From: PALSA-610 sp038239145
GTDB lineage: Bacteria > Actinomycetota > Acidimicrobiia > IMCC26256 > PALSA-610
Direction of reading: 5' to 3'
DNA length: 64,000 bases
Assembly: GCA_038239145.1 (NCBI GenBank)
Contig: JBBSFB010000011.1
Coordinates: forward strand, 1-64,000
The position numbers and the translations under genes are program-made. A model generated the notes under the pieces. It saw nothing but the letters and a program-made list of their open reading frames with translations, did no database searches and was not told where the DNA came from. Below are positions 17,516 to 25,468 of this stretch, one piece after another (the stretch's first letter is position 1; each line of letters opens with the position of its first letter).

Positions 17516-17719
17516 TCAAGCTCCTGTCGTCGTGCATCGGTTGCGGATGCCTCTCGTTGCACGCGTGCAGCCTGCCAACCCCGAAGATCGTGCCCGCGCC
17601 CTCGACCAGGGACCGCGCTATCTCTTGGGCGACACACCGCGCTCGACGTGTTGCCCGAGTTGGCGAAACGACGGACCCGTAAGAAATGAGCCCGCAAGAA
17701 CCAATCGGCGGCGCGGCCG

Positions 17720-18565
17720 TCAGTTGGCGACGAGCGCGTCGAGCCACTCCACCGCGGCGCGGGCCGAGGGTGTACACGCGTCGGCGCCCAGACGACGGGC
17801 GTGCTCGTCGTCACGGATGGCGACCCCGCCGACCAAGACGGGCACACCGGTCGCCGCTCGGATCGCTCCGATCGTCGCCGCGACGGCCGGATCGTCGATG
17901 GGCGCGGAGACCACGATGCCCACGCCGACGACACGCTGCGTGGTCGTCACCGCTTCCACGAACGACTCAGCCGGGGTGCTCCCCCCGAGATCGACGACGG
18001 AGAAGCCCCGCCCGCGCAACACGTCGGCGACGAGTGCCGTCGCCATGCCGTGGTGGTCGCCGGCCGGTGCGCCGAGCACCACGGCGCCGCGGGTGCGGCC
18101 CCGGCGGACGAACAAGGGGCCGAGCCGGCCGATGAGCCGGAACATCACGGCGCTGGCGCGGTGCTCCTGGGCGACGCTGATGCGGCCCGCGGCCCAGTCT
18201 TCACCGACCAGGCCGAGCGCCGGGCCGAGAACCTCGAGGTAGAGATCCTCGGGTGTGCACGAAGAGGAGAGCAACCTCTGCGTGAGGTGCCACGCCTCGA
18301 TCTCGTCGCCCTGCACGAGCAGTGCGCGCAGCCGCCGTCGGTCGTGATCGCGATCGGGCGCGGCGCCGTGGCGTACTCGCCCCGGCGCGCGCGGCTTCGC
18401 GATCTTCTCGAGGTTCGACCGCCGGACCCGCCACCGGCTGTCGACCTGCACGGCAGGGAGTTGACCGGTGCGGACGTACCGGTACGCGGTCATGTAGTGC
18501 ACGCCGAGCACGTCGGCCGCTTCCTGCAGGGTGAGATCGTCGTCGGGCCGCGCGGAATCGGTCAT
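17720..18565 (-). CDS. litR: LitR/CarH-type cobalamin-dependent light-sensing transcriptional regulator
   Basis: Repressor of about 281 residues. The N-terminal DNA-binding domain (LTLQEAADVLGVHYMTAYRY) is of the BldC/excisionase helix-turn-helix type. The middle four-helix cap contains EDWAAGRISVAQEH, matching the W-x9-EH signature that holds the upper face of adenosylcobalamin in CarH. The C-terminal Rossmann domain has GDHHGMA, placing a histidine as lower cobalt ligand, and DLGGSTP. In characterised relatives AdoCbl drives tetramerisation and DNA binding in the dark, and light breaks the Co-C bond and releases DNA. The ATG at 18565 lies 16 bp after the cfa stop; the frame upstream overlaps cfa. 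It is the last gene of the light cluster and probably autoregulates it. Confidence 0.9.
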   Translation of the reverse strand: MTDSARPDDDLTLQEAADVLGVHYMTAYRYVRTGQLPAVQVDSRWRVRRSNLEKIAKPRAPGRVRHGAAPDRDHDRRRLRALLVQGDEIEAWHLTQRLLSSSCTPEDLYLEVLGPALGLVGEDWAAGRISVAQEHRASAVMFRLIGRLGPLFVRRGRTRGAVVLGAPAGDHHGMATALVADVLRGRGFSVVDLGGSTPAESFVEAVTTTQRVVGVGIVVSAPIDDPAVAATIGAIRAATGVPVLVGGVAIRDDEHARRLGADACTPSARAAVEWLDALVAN

Positions 18566-18581
18566 CGGCGCCGTCGTTTCG

Positions 18582-19853
18582 TCATACGGACGAGAGGTGA
18601 CGTACTCGCAGCGCCGACGGGACGGCAGGTCGGGGGCGCCAACCGGGCGCCGCGTACGCGAGCTGGCCGACACTCACGTAGCGCTCGTCGAAGCCCGCTT
18701 CGCAATACGCAAAGTAGAACTCCCACAGTCGGGTGAAGCGCTCGTCGAAGCCGTGAATCGCGAGGTCGTCGCGCCGACCGACGAGATTCGCGCGCCAGCG
18801 GCGCAAGGTCTCGGCATAGTGCACACCGATGTCGTCGAGCCGGACGAGCGCCATGCCCCCACCGATGTTCGCTGCCTTCGAGAGCGCACCGACGGACGGG
18901 AGACATCCACCCGGGAAGATCGCCGCTTTGATGAAGTCGGTGTGGTGCTTGGTGCGGTCGAAACTACCGTCGGGAACGACGATCGCCTGCATCACGCACA
19001 GGCCGGATTCCGACAGCAACCGGCGTACCTGCGCGAAGAACGCCTCGTACTCACGCCAGTCGACCGCTTCGATCATCTCGATGGCGACCACCTTGTCGAA
19101 CGTGCCCCGCAGGTCGCGGTAGTCGTCCGAGCGGACGTCAACGAGATGGTCGAGACCGGCGTCGCGCACGCGCGCCCGGGCGTACCGGTACTGCTCTTCG
19201 GAAATGGTCGTGGTCGTGACCCGACATCCGTAGCGACTGGCCGCGTGCACCGCGAATCCACCCCAGCCGGTACCGATCTCGAGCACGTGATCGTCTGCGG
19301 TCAGCTGCAACATCGCGCCGAGGCGATCGAGCTTGCGCACGGACGCCGTGGCCAACGAATCCTCGGGCGACTCGAACACGGCGCAGGAGTACATCATCGT
19401 CTCGTCGAGCACTCGGCGGAACAACTCGTTGCCCACGTCGTAGTGCGCGTGGATGTTCTCGCAGTCGCGCTGCTTGTCGGCGCTGCGCAAGCGCGCCAGC
19501 GGGTCGAGGAGCGGGCGCGTACGCCGGGCAATCCGATCCCGCGCCGGATGGGTGCGAGCCAGGTTCCGGTGCGCGAGCCGGAGGAACGCGGCGAGATCGT
19601 CGGCGTCCCACCAACGCTCCGCGTACGACTCGCCGAGCCCGACACTTCCGTCCCGGAGCAATCGCGCGTAGAGGCGCGGCTCGTGCACGACGACACGCGC
19701 ATCGATCGGTGTCACGCCGGCACTGGGCCGGTCGTCCCCGAAAGCACGGTCGCCGAACAACTGCGAGCCGTGCTCGTCGACGAGCTCGAGCGTTCCTCCG
19801 GTCAGCCGGCTCAGGAGTCCGACGACGATGCGGCGGGCGAGGGAGTCAACCAT
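18582..19853 (-). CDS. Cyclopropane-fatty-acyl-phospholipid synthase family methyltransferase
   Basis: S-adenosylmethionine-dependent methyltransferase of 423 residues acting on unsaturated acyl chains of membrane phospholipids. The N-terminal lipid-binding region (SYAERWWDADDLAAFLRL) precedes YDVGNELFRRVLD, the SAM-binding loop VLEIGTGWGGFA, the IEMIEAV segment and the C-terminal WEFYFAYCEAGF. Length and motifs match the family. ATG at 19853 overlaps the preceding DUF1365 gene by 8 bp. In light-inducible clusters such homologues make cyclopropane or methylated/furan fatty acids; which one is made here cannot be told from sequence. Confidence 0.94.
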   Translation of the reverse strand: MVDSLARRIVVGLLSRLTGGTLELVDEHGSQLFGDRAFGDDRPSAGVTPIDARVVVHEPRLYARLLRDGSVGLGESYAERWWDADDLAAFLRLAHRNLARTHPARDRIARRTRPLLDPLARLRSADKQRDCENIHAHYDVGNELFRRVLDETMMYSCAVFESPEDSLATASVRKLDRLGAMLQLTADDHVLEIGTGWGGFAVHAASRYGCRVTTTTISEEQYRYARARVRDAGLDHLVDVRSDDYRDLRGTFDKVVAIEMIEAVDWREYEAFFAQVRRLLSESGLCVMQAIVVPDGSFDRTKHHTDFIKAAIFPGGCLPSVGALSKAANIGGGMALVRLDDIGVHYAETLRRWRANLVGRRDDLAIHGFDERFTRLWEFYFAYCEAGFDERYVSVGQLAYAAPGWRPRPAVPSALRVRHLSSV

Positions 19854-20646
19854 GAGCGCATTTCCTGTCGAGTTCGCTGCGGCCCGGCGCCTCGGTCGAG
19901 CGCTTGTGACGGTACAAGGGAACGCGAGCGAGGAAAACCCGGGAAAGGAAGAGCCGGGCCCCCTGCCGGTAGATCGCAGCCGACACCCGCAGCGTCATCA
20001 TCGGATAGCGCACAAATATGCCGAGCGCTCGCGCGCGATCGAGTGGCTCCCGCCGCAATGCGAGCTCGGTGTCGAAGATCAACCGGCCCGCCTGCTCGAC
20101 GCCGACCCGCAGCACGAGCTCGGCTCCCGGCGGCGTCCAGCTGACGCGGTAACGGGCATCCATCGGGAGGAACGGCGAGACGTACATCGCCTTGGCGATC
20201 GTCGCGCGCCCCCGGTTCACCCTCGCGTCGAACACGTAGCAGTGCCGCTCGCCCCACGGCGTGTTCGTGACCTCGAGCACGAGCGCGTCGAGGTCGCGGC
20301 CGTCGTCCGACCAGCAGTAATAGACCCCGAGCGGATTGTGCAGCCAGCCGAACGTGCGGAGGTGCGCGAGCAGGTCGATCGATCCGGACGGGCGGCGCCC
20401 GATGCGTTCGGCCACGAGGTCGCGCACCGCCTCTCCGAGCGGACCGTCGCCGCCGTCGAGGAAATCGCGACGCCGGTAGCGCACCGGCGCGGGATGACGG
20501 GCCGACCACAACGGGATCGGGTCGAGCGAGCCCGGCAGCGAATCGACGTCGAGGTAGGCCAGGAACAGCTTCGGCGAGAACTCGCGCCCAGAGGCGTCGC
20601 GGCGCCGGTGACGCACGGTGCCGGTGTAGATCGCGGGGGCGCTCAC
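19846..20646 (-). CDS. DUF1365 family protein
   Basis: Conserved protein of 266 residues of the DUF1365 family, recognised from its N-terminal IYTGTVRHRR, the central TFGWLHNPLGVYYCW and TNTPWGERHCY segments, and the AKAMYVSPFLPMD motif. Its biochemical function is unproven, but the family is almost always found beside cyclopropane synthase and the FAD oxidoreductase seen here, implying a shared lipid-modification step. The GTG at 20646 overlaps the upstream oxidoreductase stop as GTGA. The C-terminus is basic. Confidence 0.92.
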   Translation of the reverse strand: MSAPAIYTGTVRHRRRDASGREFSPKLFLAYLDVDSLPGSLDPIPLWSARHPAPVRYRRRDFLDGGDGPLGEAVRDLVAERIGRRPSGSIDLLAHLRTFGWLHNPLGVYYCWSDDGRDLDALVLEVTNTPWGERHCYVFDARVNRGRATIAKAMYVSPFLPMDARYRVSWTPPGAELVLRVGVEQAGRLIFDTELALRREPLDRARALGIFVRYPMMTLRVSAAIYRQGARLFLSRVFLARVPLYRHKRSTEAPGRSELDRKCAHG

Positions 20647-21938
20647 GTTCCGGCCTCGATCGCGGCGACGACCTCGCGCCCGCTCTGCACGCCGTCCTCG
20701 TGGAAGCCGTAGCCCCAGTACGCGCCGGCGAAGAAGATGCCCCGCTGCCCCTGGATCTCGTGGCGGCGACGTTGGGCCGCCATTGCCGCGAGGTCGAAGA
20801 CTGGGTGCTGGTATTCGATCTCCTTGAGCACGAGACGATCGTCGATCTCGGCGCGCCGATTGAGGGTGACGAGCAGCGGCCGGCTGCTCTCGATCGACTG
20901 GAGCCGGTTCATCCAGTACGTCACGGTTGCGGCCCGGGAGTCGTCACGAACCGAGTAGTTCCAACTCGCGCGCGCCCGCGGATTGGCCGGCAGCATCCGG
21001 GCGTCGGTGTGCAGGGTCGCGGTATTCGGCTGATAGGCGATCGCGCCGAGGATCGCTCGCTCGTCGACGGTCGGAGCACCGAGCAGCCTCAGGGCCTGAT
21101 CGCTGTGGGTCGCGAGGATCACCCGGTCGAACGACTCGGGACCCTGCCCAGTGAGGATCTCGACGCACGACCGACCGTCGGCCGCGGGGCGGTCGACGAC
21201 TTTCTGCACGGGGCACGCGAGTCGGATCCGATCGGCGAACGGACGCGAGACCGCTTCGACGTAGCGCCGGGAGCCGCCGCTCACCGTGCGCCACTGGGGC
21301 CGTGCCGCCATCGTCAGAAGTCCGTGATTGTCCATGAACCGGGAGTAGGCGCGGATCGGGAACGTGGTGAAGGTCTCGGGATCGGCTGACCAGACCGACG
21401 CCCCGAAAGGGACGAGGAAGTCGCGTACGAATCGCGGCGAATACCGGCCTCGGCGCACGAACTCGGCGATCGACTCGTCGGCGGCGGTCCCGGCGCCCGA
21501 CAGGCGATCGTCCGAACCCCACCGCGCCTCGCCCGCGACGAGGCGGCGCGCGGCCCGATTGAACCGGACGATATCGGTGAGGAAGCGCAGCGCGGCCGGA
21601 TCGAACAGGTTGCGCCGCTGCGCGAAGATCGAGTTGAGGTTGGAGGCCCGGAACTCGAAGCCCGAGTCTGCGTTCGAGACGCCGAAGCTCATCTCACTCG
21701 GCTGGGTCGCAACTCCGACCTCCCGCAACAGCGCGACGAAGCCCGGGTAGTTCCGCTCGTTGTAGACGATGAAGCCGGTGTCGACCGAGTGCTGCTCTCC
21801 CCCGACCTCCACATCGACCGTGTTGGCATGCCCACCAACGCGATCGTCCGCTTCGAACACGGTGATGTCGTGGCCGTGCTGCAACATGTGCGCGGATACC
21901 AGACCCGCGATTCCCGTACCGACGATCGCGATCTTCAC
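20643..21938 (-). CDS. FAD-dependent amine oxidase-like oxidoreductase of the light cluster
   Basis: Flavoprotein of about 431 residues. The N-terminus begins directly with the dinucleotide-binding fold (IAIVGTGIAGLVSAH, then VFEADDRVGGHANT), followed by VDTGFIVYNERNYPG and a C-terminal GIFFAGAYWGYGFHEDGV, which completes the FAD site. This subgroup accompanies DUF1365 and cyclopropane synthase genes and is proposed to desaturate or oxidise acyl chains. I chose GTG at 21938 because it places the Rossmann motif at the terminus and overlaps the SDR stop as GTGA, the same coupling seen at other junctions of this operon. Confidence 0.92.
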   Translation of the reverse strand: MKIAIVGTGIAGLVSAHMLQHGHDITVFEADDRVGGHANTVDVEVGGEQHSVDTGFIVYNERNYPGFVALLREVGVATQPSEMSFGVSNADSGFEFRASNLNSIFAQRRNLFDPAALRFLTDIVRFNRAARRLVAGEARWGSDDRLSGAGTAADESIAEFVRRGRYSPRFVRDFLVPFGASVWSADPETFTTFPIRAYSRFMDNHGLLTMAARPQWRTVSGGSRRYVEAVSRPFADRIRLACPVQKVVDRPAADGRSCVEILTGQGPESFDRVILATHSDQALRLLGAPTVDERAILGAIAYQPNTATLHTDARMLPANPRARASWNYSVRDDSRAATVTYWMNRLQSIESSRPLLVTLNRRAEIDDRLVLKEIEYQHPVFDLAAMAAQRRRHEIQGQRGIFFAGAYWGYGFHEDGVQSGREVVAAIEAGT

Positions 21939-22930
21939 GACGCCCGTCCCGTCGCCGCGTCGACGCGGGCGCGAGCGGTGCACCAATCCCATAGCCGCTC
22001 GGCATCGGCGTCAGTGGTGCGCGTCCACGGCAGCGGGCTCGTGTGCCGGACCCGGCGGTCGAGCCAGAACTCACCGTTGCTCTGCAGCGGCTCGGGCGCG
22101 CTCGTGAGCCAGACGATCGTGTCGGCACCTTGCGCGGGCGTGCGCAGGATCGGCCGCATCACGGCACGGAAGCGGGGCAGCGACGCCTCGATGCCGGGAG
22201 TGTCGGCCCAGCCGGGATGCATGGCGTGAAACGTGACGCCGGAACCTTCCGGATGCCGCGACCAGAGCGCGTTGAGCACGACCTGGGCGCGCTTCGCGTT
22301 GGCGTAGGCGCGCGCGCCCCGGAACGGGCTGCCGGGTACGGCGAGATCTCCCAGGTCGAGGGCCTGCGTGTACATCCCGCCCGACGACACGGTGATCACG
22401 CGGGCTCCGGGGGTCGTCCGCAGCGTTGGAAGCAACAGGTGCGTGAGCAGGAAGGGTGCGACGACGTGCACTTGGGCGGTGATCTCGATGCCGTCGTCCG
22501 TGAATTGCAACGTCGACGCGAGCGCGCCGGCGTTGTGGACGAGGGCGTCAAGTCGTGACGCCGTATCCCGAACGCGATCCGCGCACGCGCGCACGTCGTC
22601 GAGTCGGGCGAGGTCGGCGACGACCGTCGTCACCCGCGCGTCCGGGGTCGCGGCAAGGATCTGTTCACGCGCGGATTCGGTGCGGGCGGCGTCGCGTCCG
22701 ACGATGCAAACCTCGGCGCCGCGCGCCGCCAACGCGTGCGCAGTGCTGAAGCCCAGGCCGCCCGTCGCGCCGGTCACCAACGCGACCCGACCGTGAAGAT
22801 CGGTGACGGGTTCGGCGTCCCAGCGGAACAGCGAACGCCGGGCCTCGAAGCCGATCCGGCTGAATCCGCCGATCACGGTCGCTTCGAGCACGCCGTCGGC
22901 TCCCCGGCGGACGAGATCCATGAGGCTCAT
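21935..22930 (-). CDS. Short-chain dehydrogenase/reductase
   Basis: NAD(P)-dependent oxidoreductase of 331 residues. After an N-terminal extension of about 45 residues come the cofactor motif TGATGGLG, the NAG segment (HNAGALAS), the catalytic serine in VITVSSGGMY and YANAK with the Tyr/Lys pair. The extension and C-terminal region resemble SDRs in photolyase/cyclopropane synthase clusters of other bacteria. ATG at 22930 overlaps the upstream SRPBCC stop (ATGA). The substrate is unknown, and an oxidised lipid is a reasonable guess from context. Confidence 0.92.
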   Translation of the reverse strand: MSLMDLVRRGADGVLEATVIGGFSRIGFEARRSLFRWDAEPVTDLHGRVALVTGATGGLGFSTAHALAARGAEVCIVGRDAARTESAREQILAATPDARVTTVVADLARLDDVRACADRVRDTASRLDALVHNAGALASTLQFTDDGIEITAQVHVVAPFLLTHLLLPTLRTTPGARVITVSSGGMYTQALDLGDLAVPGSPFRGARAYANAKRAQVVLNALWSRHPEGSGVTFHAMHPGWADTPGIEASLPRFRAVMRPILRTPAQGADTIVWLTSAPEPLQSNGEFWLDRRVRHTSPLPWTRTTDADAERLWDWCTARARVDAATGRAS

Positions 22931-23382
22931 ACGGTCGGCAACTCGAGCAGGCGGGCGCGCAGACCAGCGGCGGCCCGGTCGCCGATGCGGCGGAACAGCA
23001 GCGAGATGGCCGGCTCCGCGAACCGCAGCGGGCCTTTGCCTTCGAGGAGCGCCTCATAGACCACGACGGTCCCAGGAGCGGTTTCGCCGGGCGCTTCTGC
23101 GAAGGAGATCGTGTCGGTCGAACGGATCGCGGCTGTCTGCGCCCGGAGCACGATCCGGTTCGGAGGGTCGAAGGTCACGATCTCATACACCAACGGGAGC
23201 GTGCGGCCGAGAAAGCGGGCGTCGAGACGAAATTTCGACCCGATCCCCACCGGTTCGTCGGTCAGCATCTGCCCGGCGGTGACGCCCGGGTCCCACTCGA
23301 CGGCGCGATCGAACCGGCTCAGGTAGGCGAACACCGACCGGGGATCGGTCGGGCTGTGCATGCTTGCGCGGTATCGGGCCAC
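22927..23382 (-). CDS. SRPBCC (START-like) superfamily protein
   Basis: Small ligand-binding protein of about 151 residues with a predicted SRPBCC fold, recognised from SPTDPRSVFAYLSRFDRAVEWDPG at its start, GSKFRLDARFLGRTLPLVYE in the middle and a C-terminal amphipathic helix. Such proteins bind hydrophobic ligands. It is the first gene of the six-gene light operon. I chose GTG at 23382 because GGAAGGA lies 6 bp upstream; a longer frame with ATG at 23445 would overlap the putative operator. It is divergent from the photolyase. Confidence 0.85.
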   Translation of the reverse strand: MARYRASMHSPTDPRSVFAYLSRFDRAVEWDPGVTAGQMLTDEPVGIGSKFRLDARFLGRTLPLVYEIVTFDPPNRIVLRAQTAAIRSTDTISFAEAPGETAPGTVVVYEALLEGKGPLRFAEPAISLLFRRIGDRAAAGLRARLLELPTV

Positions 23383-23406
23383 GGCAGTTCCTTCCGCCGG
23401 GACAAT

Positions 23407-23420
23407 GTTTAGCACTAAAC
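23407..23420. promoter_or_regulatory. Palindrome GTTTAGCACTAAAC, candidate LitR operator
   Basis: A 14-bp inverted repeat with 6-bp arms and a 2-bp centre lies in the 75-bp gap between the SRPBCC-led operon and the divergent photolyase gene. Its AT-rich arms stand out in GC-rich DNA. A single site here could control both directions, and the only regulator in the cluster is the LitR-like protein. Binding is inference. Confidence 0.5.
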
Positions 23421-23457
23421 TCCCGGAACCTCGTATGGGACGCATCAGGATCCGCTC

Positions 23458-24801
23458 GTGACCGTCGCGGTCGTCGTCTTCACTCGTGATCTCCGCGTTC
23501 GTGACCACCCGGCTCTTGCCGCCGGGAGTCGAGCCGACCTCCTCGTCCCTCTCTTCGTCGTCGACGACCGTCTCGTATGGGAATTCCACCGGAGCCCGAA
23601 CCGACTGCAGTTCCTCGTCGACTCCCTGGCCGACCTCGACGCCGGCCTGCGCAGGCTCGGCGGCGCCCTCGTCGTGCGCCGGGGCGACTGGCTCGACGAG
23701 GTCGCCAAGGTGGTCGAAGCGTCCGGCGCCAACATCGTCCACGTGAGCGCCGACGTCTCGTCGTTCGCCCAGGCCCGGCTCGATGCGCTGCAGGCGCGAG
23801 GTGAACGGCAGGGCTTCGCCGTCGCCGCGCACCCCGGCGTGACCGTCGTGCCCCCGGACGAGTTGCGCACCGGATCGGGGACCGCCTACCAGGTTTTCAC
23901 GCCGTACTACCGGCGCTGGCTCGCCGCGCCGTGGCGCACACTCGCCACGCGCCCGCGCGCAATCACGCTTCCGGGCGGCGTCGCTCCCGGCGTGGTTCCG
24001 GCGTTGTCGACGCTCACGGATCTACCGCCGGCACCCGACGTGATGCGCGGGGGCGAGACAGCCGCCCTTGCACGCCTCAAGAGGTGGACCGGTCACGACC
24101 TCGCGCGCTATCCCGAGATGCACAACGCGCTTCCCGACGACGCCACCTCGCGGTGTTCGCCGTATCTGCATTTCGGTTGCCTCTCTTCGCTGGAGGTCGC
24201 GACACGACTCCGCGACCGACACGGTGGGGAGGCATTCGTACGCCAGCTGTGTTGGCGCGACTTCTTCCACCAGCTGCTCGCGTCGCGACCCGAGCTCGGC
24301 TGGGAGGACATGCGCGGTCGGGGCGTCCCGGCGGGCACCGACGACGCCACGTTCGACGCGTGGCGCCACGGGAACACGGGATATCCGTTGGTCGACGCCG
24401 GGATGCGCCAACTGCAGCGCGAGGGTTTCGTGCACAACCGGGCCCGCATGGTGGTCGCGTCGTTCCTCACCAAGGATCTCGACACCGCGTGGCAGCGGGG
24501 CGCTCGCCACTTTATGGAGCTGCTCGTCGACGGCGACGTCGCGAACAATCAGCTCAACTGGCAGTGGGTGGCGGGGACGGGCACCGACGCGAACCCGCAT
24601 CGCATCTTCAACCCGATCCGGCAGTCGGAACGGTTCGATCCCGACGGCGTGTACATCCGCCGCTACGTGCCCGAGCTCGCGAGCGTCGCCGCGACGCTCA
24701 TTCACGACCCGCCGTCATCCGAGCGGGCGCGCGTCGGCTATCCCGACAAGCTCGTCGACCACGCCGACGCCATCGCCGCGTATCGAGCCCGCCTCAGCTG
24801 A
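23458..24801 (+). CDS. phrB: Deoxyribodipyrimidine photolyase (cryptochrome/photolyase class I)
   Basis: Light-driven DNA repair flavoenzyme of 447 residues. The N-terminal antenna-binding alpha/beta domain begins VVVFTRDLRVRDHPAL. The FAD domain shows CWRDFFHQLL, WRHGNTGYPLVDAGMRQL, VHNRARMVVASFLTKDL, ANNQLNWQWVAGTGTD and the IFNPIRQSERFDPDG segment, all diagnostic of cyclobutane dimer photolyases. The start is GTG at 23458. It diverges from the lipid-modification operon across a short gap holding a palindrome, so the two units are probably induced together by light. Confidence 0.96.
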   Translation: MTVAVVVFTRDLRVRDHPALAAGSRADLLVPLFVVDDRLVWEFHRSPNRLQFLVDSLADLDAGLRRLGGALVVRRGDWLDEVAKVVEASGANIVHVSADVSSFAQARLDALQARGERQGFAVAAHPGVTVVPPDELRTGSGTAYQVFTPYYRRWLAAPWRTLATRPRAITLPGGVAPGVVPALSTLTDLPPAPDVMRGGETAALARLKRWTGHDLARYPEMHNALPDDATSRCSPYLHFGCLSSLEVATRLRDRHGGEAFVRQLCWRDFFHQLLASRPELGWEDMRGRGVPAGTDDATFDAWRHGNTGYPLVDAGMRQLQREGFVHNRARMVVASFLTKDLDTAWQRGARHFMELLVDGDVANNQLNWQWVAGTGTDANPHRIFNPIRQSERFDPDGVYIRRYVPELASVAATLIHDPPSSERARVGYPDKLVDHADAIAAYRARLS

Positions 24802-24817
24802 GGCTGCGGCAGGCGGA

Positions 24818-25429
24818 TCACTCGAGTTCGGGTCTCTGCGCCGAACGACCCGCCGAAAGCGACGCGCCACGCGCCAGCGCGATCGCACTCGCGGCCACCC
24901 ACACGTCGCCGGCCGTGAGTCCGAGTCGCTGGAACAGCCCTTCATAGGCGCCCACCAACGTGAGCGCGAGGGAGACCGCGCACACCGCGCCACTGGCGCC
25001 GGCGAGGAATGCCCAGCCGGAAAGACCGAGCCGGGCCAACCACACTGCGCTCAACAACGCGGTCGCGGCGAGGGTCACGTACCCCGTCCCCGCGAACACA
25101 CCGTGCAGTCGGTCGACGGTCGCGGAGTGGTGCAACGGGAACGCGGCGACGCCGAGCGTCGCGATCCCCGAGATCGCGGCCGTCGCCCACGCAGCGCCGA
25201 AGCGCACCTCGCGTAGCGCCCACGCGTAGCAGCACATCCCTACCGCGAACACCACGAACGCCGTCGACATCGCGAGGCGAGTCGAGGAGTGCACCGAAGC
25301 GAGCTCGCTGATCGGATCGTGGAGAAACGAGTAGCAGTCCTTGACGAGGCCGGTGACCACCCACGTACCGATGAACGCCGCCGGCCCGACGATCCCGCCG
25401 AGCGCAGCTCGTTGCGTGGCCCGGGTCAC
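24818..25429 (-). CDS. DUF998 family membrane protein
   Basis: Integral membrane protein of 203 residues with about six hydrophobic segments. It shows the DUF998 pattern: an N-terminal helix (GIVGPAAFIGTWVVTGL) followed by HDPISELASVH and a PLHHSATVDRLHG segment between helices. The role is unknown. The start is GTG at 25429. It converges on the photolyase gene with a 16-bp gap and is separated from the DUF1501 gene by 39 bp on the same strand, so it could be co-transcribed with the DUF1800/DUF1501 pair. Confidence 0.85.
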   Translation of the reverse strand: MTRATQRAALGGIVGPAAFIGTWVVTGLVKDCYSFLHDPISELASVHSSTRLAMSTAFVVFAVGMCCYAWALREVRFGAAWATAAISGIATLGVAAFPLHHSATVDRLHGVFAGTGYVTLAATALLSAVWLARLGLSGWAFLAGASGAVCAVSLALTLVGAYEGLFQRLGLTAGDVWVAASAIALARGASLSAGRSAQRPELE

Positions 25430-25468
25430 GCGGGCAACCTATCGGCACCGGGAGCGTGCGCGGCCCGA

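Noticed and set aside
17517..17719. Possible RNA gene in the gap between the acyl hydrolase and litR
   Set aside because: No tRNA-like cloverleaf, riboswitch core or strong hairpin with T-run could be found.
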